Below, piece by piece: positions 27,415 through 36,639 of a stretch of DNA of 48,281 nt. The stretch comes from Planctomycetaceae bacterium. GTDB taxonomy: Bacteria; Planctomycetota; Planctomycetia; Pirellulales; Pirellulaceae. The stretch spans positions 1-48,281 of the forward strand of contig QIKY01000160.1 of the NCBI GenBank assembly GCA_003233175.1, given 5' to 3'. Under the pieces are notes generated by a model. The model did no database searches. It saw nothing but the letters and a program-made list of their open reading frames with translations, and was not told the origin of the DNA. The stretch's first letter is position 1. The number at the start of each line of letters is the position of its first letter. The translations under genes were made by a program, and so were the position numbers.

Positions 27415-27996
27415 ATGGCGGATTCCGGCGAGAGCAACTCCTCAGGCAAAACCTCGCGGAGTCCGCGCTCCCGGCGATTGCGGGCTTTGTTGCTTCGCTG
27501 GCGCCGCTCGCGCCGCGCCATGCGACGATTTATCGTCCATAATCTTCTGCATGCTGACGATCCTCCGCGAAAAATCGCCCTCGGCGTGGCGATTGGTTTT
27601 TTTGTCGCCCTGACGCCAACCGTTGGCCTGCAAATGGTGCTCGTGGTTTTCGGGGCTTGGCTGTTGCGGGCCAACAAAATAGTGGGACTGCCGATTGTTT
27701 GGATCTCGAATCCCGCGACCGTCGTGCCGATTTTCTATGGCTGCTACCACGTGGGCCGGTTCCTGCTGGGTATCGAAGCGATCGATGAAGCATGGTGGAG
27801 CGAACTGGCGCATCCTGAAGGGCAGGGCTGGGTTCGTGCGGCATTCTTCTGGCATCGCTTGATGGATATCGCTACGCCGCTGTGGGTCGGCTCCCTGGTG
27901 GTGGCCTGTATTGCGGGATATATCTCGTATTACACGGTGCTTACGCTCGTATCGCGTTACCGGATGCGGAAGTGGGGACAGCTCACGCCTCCCTAG
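27415..27996 (+). CDS. DUF2062 membrane protein
   Basis: A 193-residue protein with a very basic N-terminus (many Arg in residues 15-40), then the DUF2062 signature: DDPPRKIALGVAIGFFVALTPTVGLQM, NPATVVPIFYGCYHVGRFLLG and a last membrane segment near 157-178. Such proteins are small inner-membrane proteins of unknown function, sometimes near sugar transferases. The start is uncertain: ATG 27415 is taken, but ATG 27520 (MRRFIVHNLL) would remove most of the basic tail and give a size nearer to that usual for the family. Confidence 0.85.
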   Translation: MADSGESNSSGKTSRSPRSRRLRALLLRWRRSRRAMRRFIVHNLLHADDPPRKIALGVAIGFFVALTPTVGLQMVLVVFGAWLLRANKIVGLPIVWISNPATVVPIFYGCYHVGRFLLGIEAIDEAWWSELAHPEGQGWVRAAFFWHRLMDIATPLWVGSLVVACIAGYISYYTVLTLVSRYRMRKWGQLTPP

Positions 27997-27998
27997 GT

Positions 27999-28017
27999 CG
28001 TTCGAGAAATAATACGG
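27999..28017. repeat. Short fragment resembling family C tail
   Basis: CGTTCGAGAAAT is shared with the tail of the family C element, followed by AATACGG where the full element has TACTGTCGTACG. It lies between two convergent stops. The match is short, so this may be chance or a worn remnant. Confidence 0.35.
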
Positions 28018-28020
28018 CAT

Positions 28021-28530
28021 CTAAATACCGGACGAGTCCTCATAGCCGCGATGTTCATAAAAGGCGACCGCCTCCGTCCAGGAGCCGAGCGTTTCGGCCA
28101 GCACGCGCCGCAGCCCCATTTCCCAACAATAGGCTTCCAGGTGGTTGAGCAAACCTGACGCAACGCCCTTTCTTCGCCATGCGGGCGCCACGGTCAGCCA
28201 GAGGATTGATCCATAAACGCCGCCCGTGCTGGCGCGAGTCGCCACCGCTACGCTGCCCACCAGTTTTTCCGGTTTCGAGCGGGAAAAAGCGAGCCACATT
28301 TTGTCGGGCGTCCAGCCTTTGGAACGCTCGAATTCCCGGACAAAGTCGCGTTTCTCCCAAGGTCGGGACTTTTCGTGGCGTTGATAGACGGCGTTATGGA
28401 GTTCCAGCCAGGCTTGCATGTCGGACCCAGGCTGGAAATTTCGCACGAAGCATTCGCCAGAATCGACAACTTGCGGAGGACCCTGCAAAGTTCGCCATAA
28501 TTTGATCACGTTTTGCATGAAATCACGCAC
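28021..28530 (-). CDS. GNAT-family N-acetyltransferase
   Basis: A 169-residue protein, or 165 from ATG 28518, with a GNAT fold. Motif A is SILWLTVAPAWRRKGVASGLLNHL, containing the RRKGVA acetyl-CoA loop. The C-terminal motif WTEAVAFYEHRGYED is typical of motif B. The frame used here begins with GTG. It would acetylate an amine, but the substrate is unknown. It is divergent from the BMC regulator and convergent with the DUF2062 gene, so it stands alone. Confidence 0.88.
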   Translation of the reverse strand: MRDFMQNVIKLWRTLQGPPQVVDSGECFVRNFQPGSDMQAWLELHNAVYQRHEKSRPWEKRDFVREFERSKGWTPDKMWLAFSRSKPEKLVGSVAVATRASTGGVYGSILWLTVAPAWRRKGVASGLLNHLEAYCWEMGLRRVLAETLGSWTEAVAFYEHRGYEDSSGI

Positions 28531-28654
28531 ATGTGCATTGATGAAGAGCGTCTAAAAGAGAGCTTACGGCAATATACATAACATATTCCGAAAAAATAAC
28601 GCCCAGAGATCCCCATCTTAACGAAACAATGACAGTAAATATCCGCATTAGTGA

Positions 28655-28682
28655 TTGAATTCTTTCATGAGTCTGTCATAAT
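28655..28682 (+). promoter_or_regulatory. Possible sigma-70-like promoter ahead of the BMC regulator
   Basis: TTGAAT (28655-28660) and CATAAT (28677-28682) are separated by 16 bases, about 40 bases before the regulator start, in an AT-rich stretch that contrasts with its surroundings. DeoR proteins often control their own locus, so an operator may overlap it. None was identified with confidence. Confidence 0.4.
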
Positions 28683-28722
28683 CGTTCTTGAATCGTCACG
28701 CCAAGGATGGAGTTCGCGTCGA

Positions 28723-29511
28723 ATGGGTAGGGTCATGCTTGCTGAAGAACGTCGAAATCGACTTTTGGAACTTGTTAGGGTGCAAGGCTTTGCGTCGCTT
28801 CCCGCACTTGCGGGCGAGCTGGAAGTTTCGGAGTCGACCGTACGGCGGGATCTTGACTGTCTGGAAGAGAGCGGTGAGGCGAAACGCACGCATGGCGGCG
28901 TATTTTACACCGGCGCTTCGCCGAAACTGCAACATTTTGATAATCGTCAATCAACGCACTGGGAAGAAAAACGCAAAATCGCTCAAGTCGCCAGCGAACT
29001 GATTCAAGATGGCGACACCATATTACTCGATGGCGGCAGCACGACGTATGAATTAGCCCGGTTGCTGGTCGGTCGGACGTTGCAAATCGTGACCAACTCC
29101 TTGCCGGTGGCCAATCTATTTGCTTCCGGAGATTCGGCGGAACTGGTTTTTATCGGCGGGTACGTGCAGCCGCGTTTGGGTGTCACGTTGGGGCCTTACG
29201 CCAACGGAATGCTGGCCGATTTGAATGTTCGCCGGGCAGCCTTGAGCGTGGCTTCCATCAACCAAGATGGCTACTACAACAGCAACTTGCTGTTGGTGGA
29301 AACCGAACGAGCGATGATGAAATCGGCCGATGAAGTGATCGTTTTGGCCGACAGTACGAAGTTCGGGCATCGCAGCCTTTCGCGGCTTTGCCCGCTGGGC
29401 GATGTCGACACGCTGGTCGTCGATAACAACATCAGCGAAGACTGGCGAAGCCGACTCTGTGCTTCCGGCGTGCGGCTGTTGGTCGCCGGCGGCAGCGATA
29501 ATGCAAGTTAA
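28723..29511 (+). CDS. DeoR-family transcriptional regulator of the BMC locus
   Basis: A 262-residue regulator. The N-terminal DeoR helix-turn-helix reads ERRNRLLELVRVQGFASLPALAGELEVSESTVRRDLDCLEESGEAKRTHGGV. The C-terminal sensor domain includes DGDTILLDGGSTTYELARLL, TNSLPVANLF and ADSTKFGHRSL, which normally binds a phosphorylated sugar. ATG 28723 has AAGGATGGAG about 11 bases ahead; ATG 28735 is an alternative. It opens the locus, and in the known planctomycete system a DeoR regulator also sits in this position. The likely inducer is a sugar phosphate of the fucose or rhamnose pathway, which is an inference. Confidence 0.9.
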   Translation: MGRVMLAEERRNRLLELVRVQGFASLPALAGELEVSESTVRRDLDCLEESGEAKRTHGGVFYTGASPKLQHFDNRQSTHWEEKRKIAQVASELIQDGDTILLDGGSTTYELARLLVGRTLQIVTNSLPVANLFASGDSAELVFIGGYVQPRLGVTLGPYANGMLADLNVRRAALSVASINQDGYYNSNLLLVETERAMMKSADEVIVLADSTKFGHRSLSRLCPLGDVDTLVVDNNISEDWRSRLCASGVRLLVAGGSDNAS

Positions 29512-29541
29512 CAGTTAAACATTGAATACTACAGAATACCC

Positions 29542-30240
29542 ATGATAAGCAATTCCACGATTGATCCGGCAACCATCGAACAGATTGTTCGTCAGATTGT
29601 GCTCCAACAATCGGCTGACGGCGCTCCAAGCGGCCAGCCGAAACTTTCAGTCAGCATTTCGGCGCGGCATGTGCATTTGTCGGACGAGCATGTGGAAATT
29701 TTGTTCGGCGCGGGCCAAACGCTCACGCAGATGAAACCTCTATATCAAGATGGGTTTTTCGCGGCCGATCAAACCGTGATGATTGTCGGTCCTCGCAAAC
29801 GCATGTTGCCCAGCGTGCGGGTGTTGGGCCCCACGCGTTCGTACAGCCAAGTGGAGTTGGCGTTCACCGACGCCATCTCCCTGGGCATCGACGCTCCGGT
29901 TCGTCATAGCGGAAAAATCGAGGGCACACCCGGCTGCGTGCTGGTCGGCCCCAAGGGCGTGGTCGAACTGGAGCAGGGCGTGATTCGCGCCGCGCGGCAT
30001 GTGCATATGAATCAGCAAGACGCCGCCTTTTTTGATGTCCAGAATGGCGACTTCATGAAGCTGCGTGTGGCTTCGTCCGACTGCACGATGGTGTTTGAAG
30101 ACCTGCTCGTGCGGGCCGACGAAACCAGCAAGCTGGAAGTTCACATTGATACCGACGAAGGCAACGCCTGCAATCTCGATGCGGCGAGCAAAGTCGAAAT
30201 TTTCAAACAAGATCCGCCGTGCGCCTGCCAGTCGCACTGA
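29542..30240 (+). CDS. pduL: Phosphate propanoyltransferase, BMC type (PduL)
   Basis: A 232-residue PduL enzyme exchanges CoA on acyl-CoA for phosphate, recycling CoA inside the shell. Residues 1-25 ([20 protein letters not shown] onward) form an amphipathic helix with the pattern of an encapsulation peptide, then a linker leads to the catalytic part. Two zinc-binding His clusters are visible, [13 protein letters not shown] and [13 protein letters not shown], the hallmark of the family. It is followed by ackA, which would use the acyl phosphate. It shows no similarity to the common Pta enzyme. Confidence 0.95.
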   Translation: MISNSTIDPATIEQIVRQIVLQQSADGAPSGQPKLSVSISARHVHLSDEHVEILFGAGQTLTQMKPLYQDGFFAADQTVMIVGPRKRMLPSVRVLGPTRSYSQVELAFTDAISLGIDAPVRHSGKIEGTPGCVLVGPKGVVELEQGVIRAARHVHMNQQDAAFFDVQNGDFMKLRVASSDCTMVFEDLLVRADETSKLEVHIDTDEGNACNLDAASKVEIFKQDPPCACQSH

Positions 30241-30350
30241 CTGAGCTGGACGAGACTGGCCAGGCCGGCATTGCATGGCAAATGCAGCGGCGATTGTTGT
30301 CGTTTATTTTACGTTTCGTTTCAAAATCTCTGAGCGGAGTACAGTTGAAC

Positions 30351-30653
30351 ATGGCAAAAAACATGGAAGCCCTGGGAATGATTGAAACCAAAGGTTTCAT
30401 CACCCTCGTGGAGGCCACCGACGCAATGCTGAAGGCGGCCAATGTAGAATTCATGGGCTGGGATAAAGTCGGCAGCGGCTTGGTTTCGGCCTTCGTCACG
30501 GGCGATGTCGCGGCAGTGAAAGCAGCCACCGACGCCGGCGCCAACGCCGCCGGTCGGGTGGGCGAAGTGGTCAGCGTGCAAGTCATTCCCCGTCCGCATG
30601 AAGACCTGGGCGTGGTGCTGCCGCCGCCGATCAAAAAATCGGCCTCGAAGTAA
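30351..30653 (+). CDS. BMC-H shell protein (first)
   Basis: A 100-residue single-BMC-domain protein that should form the flat hexameric tiles of the shell. It has the typical pattern [28 protein letters not shown], then [19 protein letters not shown] and [14 protein letters not shown]. The last dozen residues are a proline-lysine tail. ATG 30351 gives the canonical N-terminus and has GGAG upstream; a longer frame reaches into the gap without similarity. The pore loop region (around KVGSGLVS) differs from the second BMC-H, so the two tiles may pass different molecules. Confidence 0.96.
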   Translation: MAKNMEALGMIETKGFITLVEATDAMLKAANVEFMGWDKVGSGLVSAFVTGDVAAVKAATDAGANAAGRVGEVVSVQVIPRPHEDLGVVLPPPIKKSASK

Positions 30654-30709
30654 CCAACCACCTGCGTCCGCTATTGGCGGAAATCACTTTAACACACAAG
30701 GCATGATAC

Positions 30710-30982
30710 ATGATGAATACAGCAATTGGAATGATTGAAACCAAGGGTTTGCTTGGTTTGATTGAAGCCACCGACGCCATGGCCAAGGCGGCCAACGTGC
30801 AAATCGTGAAACGCATCGGGATCGGCGGCGCGTATGTCGCGACCGTGGTTCGCGGCGATGTGGGCAGCGTGCGAGCGGCCGTAGAAGCCGGCGCCAACGC
30901 CGCCACGCAAGTCGGCGAACTGGTCGGAAGCCACGTGATTCCGCGTCCGGCGGAAGGTTTGGTTGAGGCGTATCTGTCGTAG
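30710..30982 (+). CDS. BMC-H shell protein (second)
   Basis: A 90-residue BMC-H protein. Its core ([27 protein letters not shown]) closely resembles that of the first BMC-H gene 56 bases upstream, so the pair arose by duplication. The C-terminus is shorter and lacks the lysine tail. The central pore region reads [19 protein letters not shown]. Two adjacent ATGs (30710 and 30713) allow either start. It should form hexamers that tile with the first protein. Confidence 0.96.
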   Translation: MMNTAIGMIETKGLLGLIEATDAMAKAANVQIVKRIGIGGAYVATVVRGDVGSVRAAVEAGANAATQVGELVGSHVIPRPAEGLVEAYLS

Positions 30983-31085
30983 TGAACGCGTTGTTATCAA
31001 TCTCGATGGCAATGAGCCTCAACGTGGAAATGGAGAGCGGCCCATCGGCGAAAGGTGTGTCGTATCGCATGGAGGAAAAAAGGGT

Positions 31086-32285
31086 ATGAAGGTATTGGTG
31101 GCGAATCTGGGTTCGACCAGTTTCAAGTACCGCTTGTTCGATATGAACGATGAGCGGCAGCTTGCGCGCGGCGGTATCGATCGAATCGGTTCCGCCGAGA
31201 GTTGCGTGGCGGTCGAAATCGGCGATCACAAAGCCGAACGAACAGCACACGCTCCCGATCATGCGGTGGCGGTCCGACTTTGTCTGGACCAACTCACCGA
31301 CCCGGAAAACGGTTGCCTCAAAAGTACGCGGGAAGTTTCCGCGATCGGTTTCAAGGCCGTTCACGGAGGCAGCGTCAGCGGCGTGCAAATTGTCACCGAC
31401 GACGTGCTCGCGGCCATGGAGGAAATGAACGCCGTGGCGCCGGCGCATAATCCGCCATACATCGCGGCGATGCGTTTACTGCGAGACAAACTTCCCGAAA
31501 TTCCGCTCGTGGCGGCTTTCGAGACCGGCTTCCACGCCACGATAAAACCGTGCCTTCGGACGTATCCCGTACCTTACGAATGGGCCGAGGATTTGCACAT
31601 TCGCCGTTGGGGGTTTCATGGCGCCAGCCACCGTTATATCGCGGAGCGAGCGCCGCAACTTGTTGGACGCGGCGATTTACGAGTGGTTTCATTGCATTTG
31701 GGCGGCTCCAACAGTTTGTGCGCCAGTCGCGATGGCAAAAGCGTGGCCACCACGATGGGCATGAGTCCTCAATCGGGGTTGCCGCATAATAATCGGGTGG
31801 GAGATTTTGATCCCTTCGCCTTGCCCTTGATCATGAAGGCCACGGGCAAAACGCTGGAACAAACGCTCGACGTGTTAGCTAACCAAAGCGGGCTGTTGGG
31901 CCTTAGCGGCCTCAGCGGCGATGTGCGAGATTTGGAGCAAGCCGCCGCAGAAGGCAACTCGCGGGCGCAATTGGCGCTCGATGTGTTTGTTGCGGAAACG
32001 CGGCGGCATTTGGGCGGCATGATGGTCGCCTTGGGAGGCGCCGACGCCCTCGTATTCACCGGCGGCATTGGTGAAAACAGCACAATGGTGCGCAGAGAGG
32101 TTTGTCGGGACCTGGCCGATTTTGGCGTTGTTCTCGACGAACAAGCGAACCAATCGGTGCGTGGCGAAGCCAAGATCAGCGCTGCGGATAGTCGCGCCGA
32201 AATTTGGGTCGCGCCCACGAACGAAGAGATTATCGTGGCTCGGCAAACCCAAGCGGCGGTAGACGATGTTTCGGCTGGCGGTTGA
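31086..32285 (+). CDS. ackA: Acetate/propionate kinase-type acyl kinase
   Basis: A 399-residue ASKHA-fold kinase that turns an acyl phosphate plus ADP into a carboxylate plus ATP. The start ATG 31086 has GGAGG ten bases upstream and gives [17 protein letters not shown], the family N-terminus. Other motifs are [45 protein letters not shown] and the C-terminal FTGGIGENS. The loop after the substrate site reads [21 protein letters not shown], in place of the MGFTPLEG-type loop of ordinary AckA, so acyl preference may differ. No encapsulation helix is seen, so it may act outside the shell or at its surface. Confidence 0.93.
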   Translation: MKVLVANLGSTSFKYRLFDMNDERQLARGGIDRIGSAESCVAVEIGDHKAERTAHAPDHAVAVRLCLDQLTDPENGCLKSTREVSAIGFKAVHGGSVSGVQIVTDDVLAAMEEMNAVAPAHNPPYIAAMRLLRDKLPEIPLVAAFETGFHATIKPCLRTYPVPYEWAEDLHIRRWGFHGASHRYIAERAPQLVGRGDLRVVSLHLGGSNSLCASRDGKSVATTMGMSPQSGLPHNNRVGDFDPFALPLIMKATGKTLEQTLDVLANQSGLLGLSGLSGDVRDLEQAAAEGNSRAQLALDVFVAETRRHLGGMMVALGGADALVFTGGIGENSTMVRREVCRDLADFGVVLDEQANQSVRGEAKISAADSRAEIWVAPTNEEIIVARQTQAAVDDVSAGG

Positions 32286-32326
32286 AAGCCCAAGAACGAA
32301 GTTCAAAGGTTGGGGAGCACGAGAGT

Positions 32327-32647
32327 ATGTTTGTCGCGAAGGTAACTGGAACGCTGATCTCGACTCAAAAAGTCGAAGCGATGGTCGGCTACAAGTTGTT
32401 GGTCGTTGAGCCGTATCGTCTCGAACCCAAACAACGCCAACAACTCGTCACCACGGGCCGCACGTTCGTGGCGGTCGATACGCTCGGCGCCGGCAAGGGC
32501 GAATTTGTTTTGTTGACGCAAGGCTCGAGCGCCCGGCTCACGCCGGAAACGAAAAACTTACCCATCGACGCCGTCGTCGTGGGCATTGTCGACCAAGTGC
32601 ATATTGACGACGGTTGCGTATTCGACCGCGAATCGGCCTCAGAATAA
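32327..32647 (+). CDS. BMC-P (EutN/CcmL) vertex protein 1
   Basis: A 106-residue pentamer-forming shell protein for the corners of the compartment. It shows the family pattern AKVTGTLISTQKVEAMVGYKLLVV, FVAVDTLGAGKGEFVLLTQGSSAR and DAVVVGIVDQVHID. ATG 32327 is preferred, as the longer frame extends into the ackA end. Three different BMC-P genes exist in this locus, which is usual for the planctomycete type. This copy has the most classical GAGKGE turn. Confidence 0.95.
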   Translation: MFVAKVTGTLISTQKVEAMVGYKLLVVEPYRLEPKQRQQLVTTGRTFVAVDTLGAGKGEFVLLTQGSSARLTPETKNLPIDAVVVGIVDQVHIDDGCVFDRESASE

Positions 32648-32683
32648 ATACTGCGAATAACTGAATAACTACAGGGAATATCC

Positions 32684-34126
32684 ATGCAAATCAATGAATC
32701 AGTGATCCGCGATGTCGTGGCGCAGGTGTTGGCGGAAGTCGGTCGTGCTCCGGCGGTTCACTCGGGAGGCGGTTTTGCAGGACGCCACGGCGTGTTCGAT
32801 TGCCCGCAAGAGGCGGTCGCCGCCGCGCGGGAAGCGTTCGAGCAGCTTTCCGAACGCACGATGGACGAACGCCGCCAAATCATCGCGCATATTCGCCGCA
32901 TCGCCATCGACCAGCAAGTGGAGCTGGGCACGATGGAAATGGAAGAAACCAAGATCGGCCGCTTGCAGCACAAAATCGAAAAACTCAAAACGCTGGGCGA
33001 GAAAGCGCCGGGCGTTGAATTCATGCGCAGCGAAGTCTTTAGCGGCGATCATGGCTTGGCCGTGATTGAACATGCACCGTTCGGCGTGATCGGCGCCATC
33101 ACTCCGGTCACGCATTCGTTGCCCACCATTACCGGCAACGCGGTGAGTATGATTGCCGGCGGCAATACGCTGGTGGTCAATCCTCACCCCAGCGGGAAAC
33201 GCGTGGCGGCGGAAGGCGTGCGGCGTTACAACGAAGCGATTCACCACGACCTCGGCATCGACAACTTAATCTGCGTGATTGCCGAACCGACCTTGGAATC
33301 GGCCGACGCACTATTCAAACATCGCGATATCGCCTTGATCTGCGTGACTGGCGGCCCGTTTGTGGCCCGCGCCGCGTTGAACAGCGGCAAGCGCGCGATT
33401 GTCGCGGGACCAGGAAACCCGCCGGTGGTGGTCGATGAAACCGCCGATCTCGACAACGCCGCCCGTTGCATCATTCAAGGCGCGGCCTACGACAACAACC
33501 TGCTTTGCATCGCCGAAAAAGAGGTGTTCGTCGTCGATTCGGTGTTCGACCAGATGATGTCGGCCATGGAACGCGCCGGCGCCGTGCGGCTGAACGCTCG
33601 TGAAGTCGACCAACTGACTCGAAACGCCATCGTTCAAGTGGGCGAAGGCGAACACAAACACGACGCCGCCTCCAAGGAATTTCTCGGCCAAGACGCCGCC
33701 GTGTTGGCCCGCGCCGCCGGGAAAAACATCTCGGCCGATGTGGAGTTGATCTTCGGCGAAACCGACGAATTCAACCCGTTCGTGCCCGTCGAACAGATGA
33801 TGCCGTTCGTGCCCTTTGTGCGCGTCGGCTGCGTGGACGAAGGCATCGCGAAGGCCCGCCAATACGAACACGGCTTCCGCCACACGAGCATCATCCATTC
33901 CCACAACGTGCGAAACATGACCAAGATGGGCCGCGTGATGGACACCACGCTGTTCGTCAAAAACGGACCCTGCATGGCGGCGCTCGGCTTGGGCGGCGAA
34001 GGCTATATTTCGTTTTCGATTGCCGGCCCAACGGGCGAAGGCGTCACCACGCCGCTAACCTTCACGCGCGAACGGCGTTGTTCGTTGATCGACGATTTGT
34101 GCGTGCTCGGCAAGCGGGGCGTGTAG
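32684..34126 (+). CDS. CoA-acylating aldehyde dehydrogenase (PduP/EutE-like)
   Basis: A 480-residue enzyme that should oxidise an aldehyde, probably lactaldehyde or propionaldehyde, to acyl-CoA with NAD. The first 18 residues ([18 protein letters not shown]) form an amphipathic helix with an encapsulation-peptide pattern, followed by a Gly-rich linker. The catalytic part includes [32 protein letters not shown] and the catalytic Cys at about residue 275 in [16 protein letters not shown] lies ahead of the start. Its place between BMC-P genes is typical of the planctomycete locus. Confidence 0.94.
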   Translation: MQINESVIRDVVAQVLAEVGRAPAVHSGGGFAGRHGVFDCPQEAVAAAREAFEQLSERTMDERRQIIAHIRRIAIDQQVELGTMEMEETKIGRLQHKIEKLKTLGEKAPGVEFMRSEVFSGDHGLAVIEHAPFGVIGAITPVTHSLPTITGNAVSMIAGGNTLVVNPHPSGKRVAAEGVRRYNEAIHHDLGIDNLICVIAEPTLESADALFKHRDIALICVTGGPFVARAALNSGKRAIVAGPGNPPVVVDETADLDNAARCIIQGAAYDNNLLCIAEKEVFVVDSVFDQMMSAMERAGAVRLNAREVDQLTRNAIVQVGEGEHKHDAASKEFLGQDAAVLARAAGKNISADVELIFGETDEFNPFVPVEQMMPFVPFVRVGCVDEGIAKARQYEHGFRHTSIIHSHNVRNMTKMGRVMDTTLFVKNGPCMAALGLGGEGYISFSIAGPTGEGVTTPLTFTRERRCSLIDDLCVLGKRGV

Positions 34127-34162
34127 AAAAAAGGCGGCGCTCGGCAGCGACGGAGAATCAAA

Positions 34163-34420
34163 ATGCAAAAAGCGTTGGTGGTGGGAACCGCGGTGGCAAC
34201 CGTCAAACACGCCTCGATGGAAGGGCGAAAACTTTTGTTGGTGCAGCCCCAAATGGCCGACGGCGAAACACCCGACGGCCACGTGCTGCTGGCGGTGGAT
34301 GTGATCGGCGCCGGCCGGGGAGAAAACGTAATAATTACCAGCGACGGACGCGAAGCACGCGCTTACCTGCAAGCCGAAGCCACGCCCGTTCGCTGGACCG
34401 TGATCGGAATTTGTGATTGA
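34163..34420 (+). CDS. BMC-P (EutN/CcmL) vertex protein 2
   Basis: An 85-residue BMC-P protein with KALVVGTAVATVKHASMEGRKLLLVQP, LAVDVIGAGRGENVIITSDG and VRWTVIGICD. It is shorter than copy 1 and ends right after the last strand. It lies between the aldehyde dehydrogenase and the unknown BMC gene, with 31-36 base gaps, so it belongs to the same transcript. It should cap fivefold vertices, perhaps in a mixed set with the other two. Confidence 0.93.
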   Translation: MQKALVVGTAVATVKHASMEGRKLLLVQPQMADGETPDGHVLLAVDVIGAGRGENVIITSDGREARAYLQAEATPVRWTVIGICD

Positions 34421-34451
34421 TGGACGCCGCAACTAATGGACGCTGTATTTA

Positions 34452-35123
34452 ATGGACGCTGACCTCCAACGCATCGTGAACCTCGTCGTCGAGCGTTTGC
34501 GCGCCATGCCAGCATTGGAGACGCCCACCTTTGAAATATCGCGAAACGTCGTGACACTGGCCGATATCGAAGGCCATTTGGAAAATATTGAAGCTGTGCA
34601 AGTCGCCCAGCGGGCTGTTGTCACACCCGCCGTGCGAGATGTGCTTCATGATAAAAAAATAAAACTGGTGTATGGAAGTGATACTTCGCCCGCAGGCAGT
34701 ATCGCGAAAAACGAAGTTGTGAAAATTTCCGGTGCGAAAAACGCCAGTGCGAAAAACAAACAACCCACATTACTACTTGCGATTGCCGAAACAAAAATCA
34801 GCCCGGCGTTGGCCGCCGCTTGCTTGCCAAACGCCGCCGGAGCGGTTGTGCTGGGAGAGAATAAGTCGTTGACGGAGGTTGTGCGGGAGTTGTCGGAACA
34901 ACTGCGAGACGGTGCGAAGCGGGTGGTGTTGCTCACCGAACAGCCGCACGCGGCGGTTTGTTGGGCCAATCGGCACGACCACGTTTGCGCCGCGGCGGTG
35001 AGTCAAATAACGGAATGGGATAGCGCGAAGCGAAGCCTGGATATCAACTGGTTGGTTTTGAACCCTGAAGTGTTATCGGTGTATTTGTTACGGACGATTA
35101 TTAAGCGATTTTCCGCCGGTTAA
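34452..35123 (+). CDS. Unknown BMC-locus protein with encapsulation-like N-terminus
   Basis: A 223-residue protein I cannot name. It begins with an amphipathic helix (MDADLQRIVNLVVERLRAM) that follows the same hydrophobic spacing as the PduL and aldehyde dehydrogenase N-termini, then a short linker. Around residues 35-75 is VVTLADIEGH, then RAVVTPAVRDVLHDKKIKLVYG. The TPxxRDxL element resembles a module I have seen in several BMC-linked proteins such as cobalamin adenosyltransferases and flavoproteins. The remainder alternates hydrophobic strands and helices (LLLAIAETKISPALAAACLPNAA, RVVLLTEQPHAAVCWANRH) and resembles a sugar-isomerase or nucleotide-type alpha/beta fold. The sequence ends without a tail. 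A cargo role in the lumen is the simplest inference. Confidence 0.8.
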   Translation: MDADLQRIVNLVVERLRAMPALETPTFEISRNVVTLADIEGHLENIEAVQVAQRAVVTPAVRDVLHDKKIKLVYGSDTSPAGSIAKNEVVKISGAKNASAKNKQPTLLLAIAETKISPALAAACLPNAAGAVVLGENKSLTEVVRELSEQLRDGAKRVVLLTEQPHAAVCWANRHDHVCAAAVSQITEWDSAKRSLDINWLVLNPEVLSVYLLRTIIKRFSAG

Positions 35124-35149
35124 GTTAGATCCGTTGGAGTGTGCGTTTG

Positions 35150-35295
35150 ATACTTCGCGCGGTTACCAATGGCTCGTTTAACGGCAAGCCGAAGGCGGCT
35201 GCGTTTTGAGCCGGCGCGTACGGGCAAGACAGAAAAACGCAGCCGCCTTCGGCTTGCCGTTAAACGAAAATGACGCATTTTCAACCGTGTACGAT
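35150..35295. repeat. MITE-like palindromic element, family B copy 1, inside the BMC operon
   Basis: The outer ends ATACTTCGCGCGG and CCGTGTACGAT are imperfect inverted repeats. Inside, CGTTTAACGGCAAGCCGAAG and its complement form a long stem: GCGGCTGCGTTTT on the left and AAAACGCAGCCGC on the right. A second copy lies at 43106-43251. Here the element fills the 220-base gap between the unknown BMC gene and BMC-P 3, on the transcribed path. Confidence 0.85.
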
Positions 35296-35343
35296 TGAGC
35301 GTGTTTTTTTCCTGACGACCTAATTTAAAAAGGAGAACAACGA

Positions 35344-35625
35344 ATGCGAATCGCCGAAGTGATTGGCGCCGTGACGCTCTGCCGTTGCCATCCTTCCTTC
35401 CAAGGGGCCACGCTCAAACTGATTCGTCCGCTGACATTGGAAGATTTGCGAAAAGATCGTCATTCGTCCGACGGCGAGATGGTCGTGTGGGATGCAACCG
35501 GCGCCGGACTAGGCGACCGCATCGCACTCAGTGAAGGCGGCGAAGCGGCCCAGCCGTTTCGTCCTGACATGAAGCCGGTCGACGCATACGCCGCGGCGTT
35601 GTTGGATCAAATAAATTTGGACTAA
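35344..35625 (+). CDS. BMC-P (EutN/CcmL) vertex protein 3
   Basis: A 93-residue BMC-P protein with RIAEVIGAVTLCRCHPSFQGATLKLIRP, VVWDATGAGLGDRIALSEGGEAAQPF and a C-terminal AYAAALLDQINLD. It differs clearly from the other two copies, in particular by a Cys-rich second strand and an extended tail. GGAG lies about 8 bases before the ATG. It restarts the operon after the 220-base gap with the family B element. Confidence 0.92.
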   Translation: MRIAEVIGAVTLCRCHPSFQGATLKLIRPLTLEDLRKDRHSSDGEMVVWDATGAGLGDRIALSEGGEAAQPFRPDMKPVDAYAAALLDQINLD

Positions 35626-35715
35626 GGCGACACAACCGGTGTCGTATTAACTAAACACAAACATTACCGCCAAGAACAAGTTTTGGCTTACCTTTTACAT
35701 CAGGAAACGCTTGCC

Positions 35716-36594
35716 ATGGTCAATGCACACAAAATCAAACAAGATATGTGTGAAATAGGTCGTAGGATTTACGCCAAGGGTTTTGCCGCCGCCAACGACG
35801 GCAACATCACGGTTCGAATCAGCGAAAACGAAGTGCTTTGCACACCCACGATGCATTCCAAGGGTTTCCTGAAAGTTGACGATATCTCGACCGTCGACAT
35901 GACCGGAAAGCAGATTGCCGGCCGCAAGAAACGCTCCAGCGAAGCGTTGTTGCACCTGGAAATCTACAAACAGCGCGACGATGTGAAGAGCATTGTGCAT
36001 TGCCACCCGCCGCACGCCACGGCTTTTGCCGTCGCTCGCGAACCGATTCCGCAATGCGTGCTGCCGGAAGTGGAAGTTTTCCTGGGCGATGTGCCGATCA
36101 CCAAATACGAAACGCCCGGCGGGCAGGCCTTTGCCGACACCATTCGGCCGTATGTGAATAAGAGCAACGTCATTATTCTGGCCAACCACGGCACGGTCAG
36201 CTATGGCGAAAGCGTCGAACGCGCCTACTGGTGGACCGAAATTCTCGACGCCTACTGCCGCATTCTGATGCTCGCCAAGAGCCTGGGCCGCATCAATTAC
36301 TTCACCGAAGATAAACAACGCGAACTGCTGGAGCTGAAAGACAAGTGGGGCTTCTCCGATCCTCGCAATACGAAAGAATACGAGAACTGCGATATCTGCG
36401 CCAACGATATCTTCCGCGAAACGTGGAGCGAAGCAGGCGTCGAGCAAAAAGCATTCGACGCGCCGCCCTCCATGCGTCCCGGCGTTTCAAAGCCAGCGGG
36501 CAACGGCTCTGTTTCAAGCAACGGTAACGATCAAGAAGCCTTGATTCAAGCCATCACGCAACGCGTGGTGGAAGCGCTGGCCCAACGTTCGTAG
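35716..36594 (+). CDS. Class II aldolase (L-fuculose/rhamnulose-phosphate type) with C-terminal encapsulation peptide
   Basis: A 292-residue zinc aldolase. The catalytic Glu is at residue 76 in SSEALLH, with zinc His at 95 and 97 (HCHPPHA) and 158 (LANHGTVSYG), the same order as FucA. It would split a deoxysugar phosphate into dihydroxyacetone phosphate and lactaldehyde. It is about 75 residues longer than FucA. The extension runs through a Pro/Gly/Ser linker to a final helix DQEALIQAITQRVVEALAQ, an encapsulation-peptide pattern. ATG 35716 has AGGAA upstream. Four further Cys at CDIC-like and neighbouring sites near residue 230 may add a structural site. The substrate is assumed from the known locus type. 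Confidence 0.93.
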   Translation: MVNAHKIKQDMCEIGRRIYAKGFAAANDGNITVRISENEVLCTPTMHSKGFLKVDDISTVDMTGKQIAGRKKRSSEALLHLEIYKQRDDVKSIVHCHPPHATAFAVAREPIPQCVLPEVEVFLGDVPITKYETPGGQAFADTIRPYVNKSNVIILANHGTVSYGESVERAYWWTEILDAYCRILMLAKSLGRINYFTEDKQRELLELKDKWGFSDPRNTKEYENCDICANDIFRETWSEAGVEQKAFDAPPSMRPGVSKPAGNGSVSSNGNDQEALIQAITQRVVEALAQRS

Positions 36595-36639
36595 TCGAAA
36601 TTTTTCAAACAGCGTCCAAAAATAACAGGAGTAAGATAA

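Noticed and set aside
26913-27677. Long minus-strand frame over the gap ahead of the DUF2062 gene
   Set aside because: It overlaps the DUF2062 coding region, has no recognised domain and is best explained by GC-rich shadow coding plus intergenic sequence.
30219-30350. Extended N-terminus of the first BMC-H protein
   Set aside because: The 44 extra codons lack any BMC similarity, and ATG 30351 gives the canonical length and a GGAG upstream.
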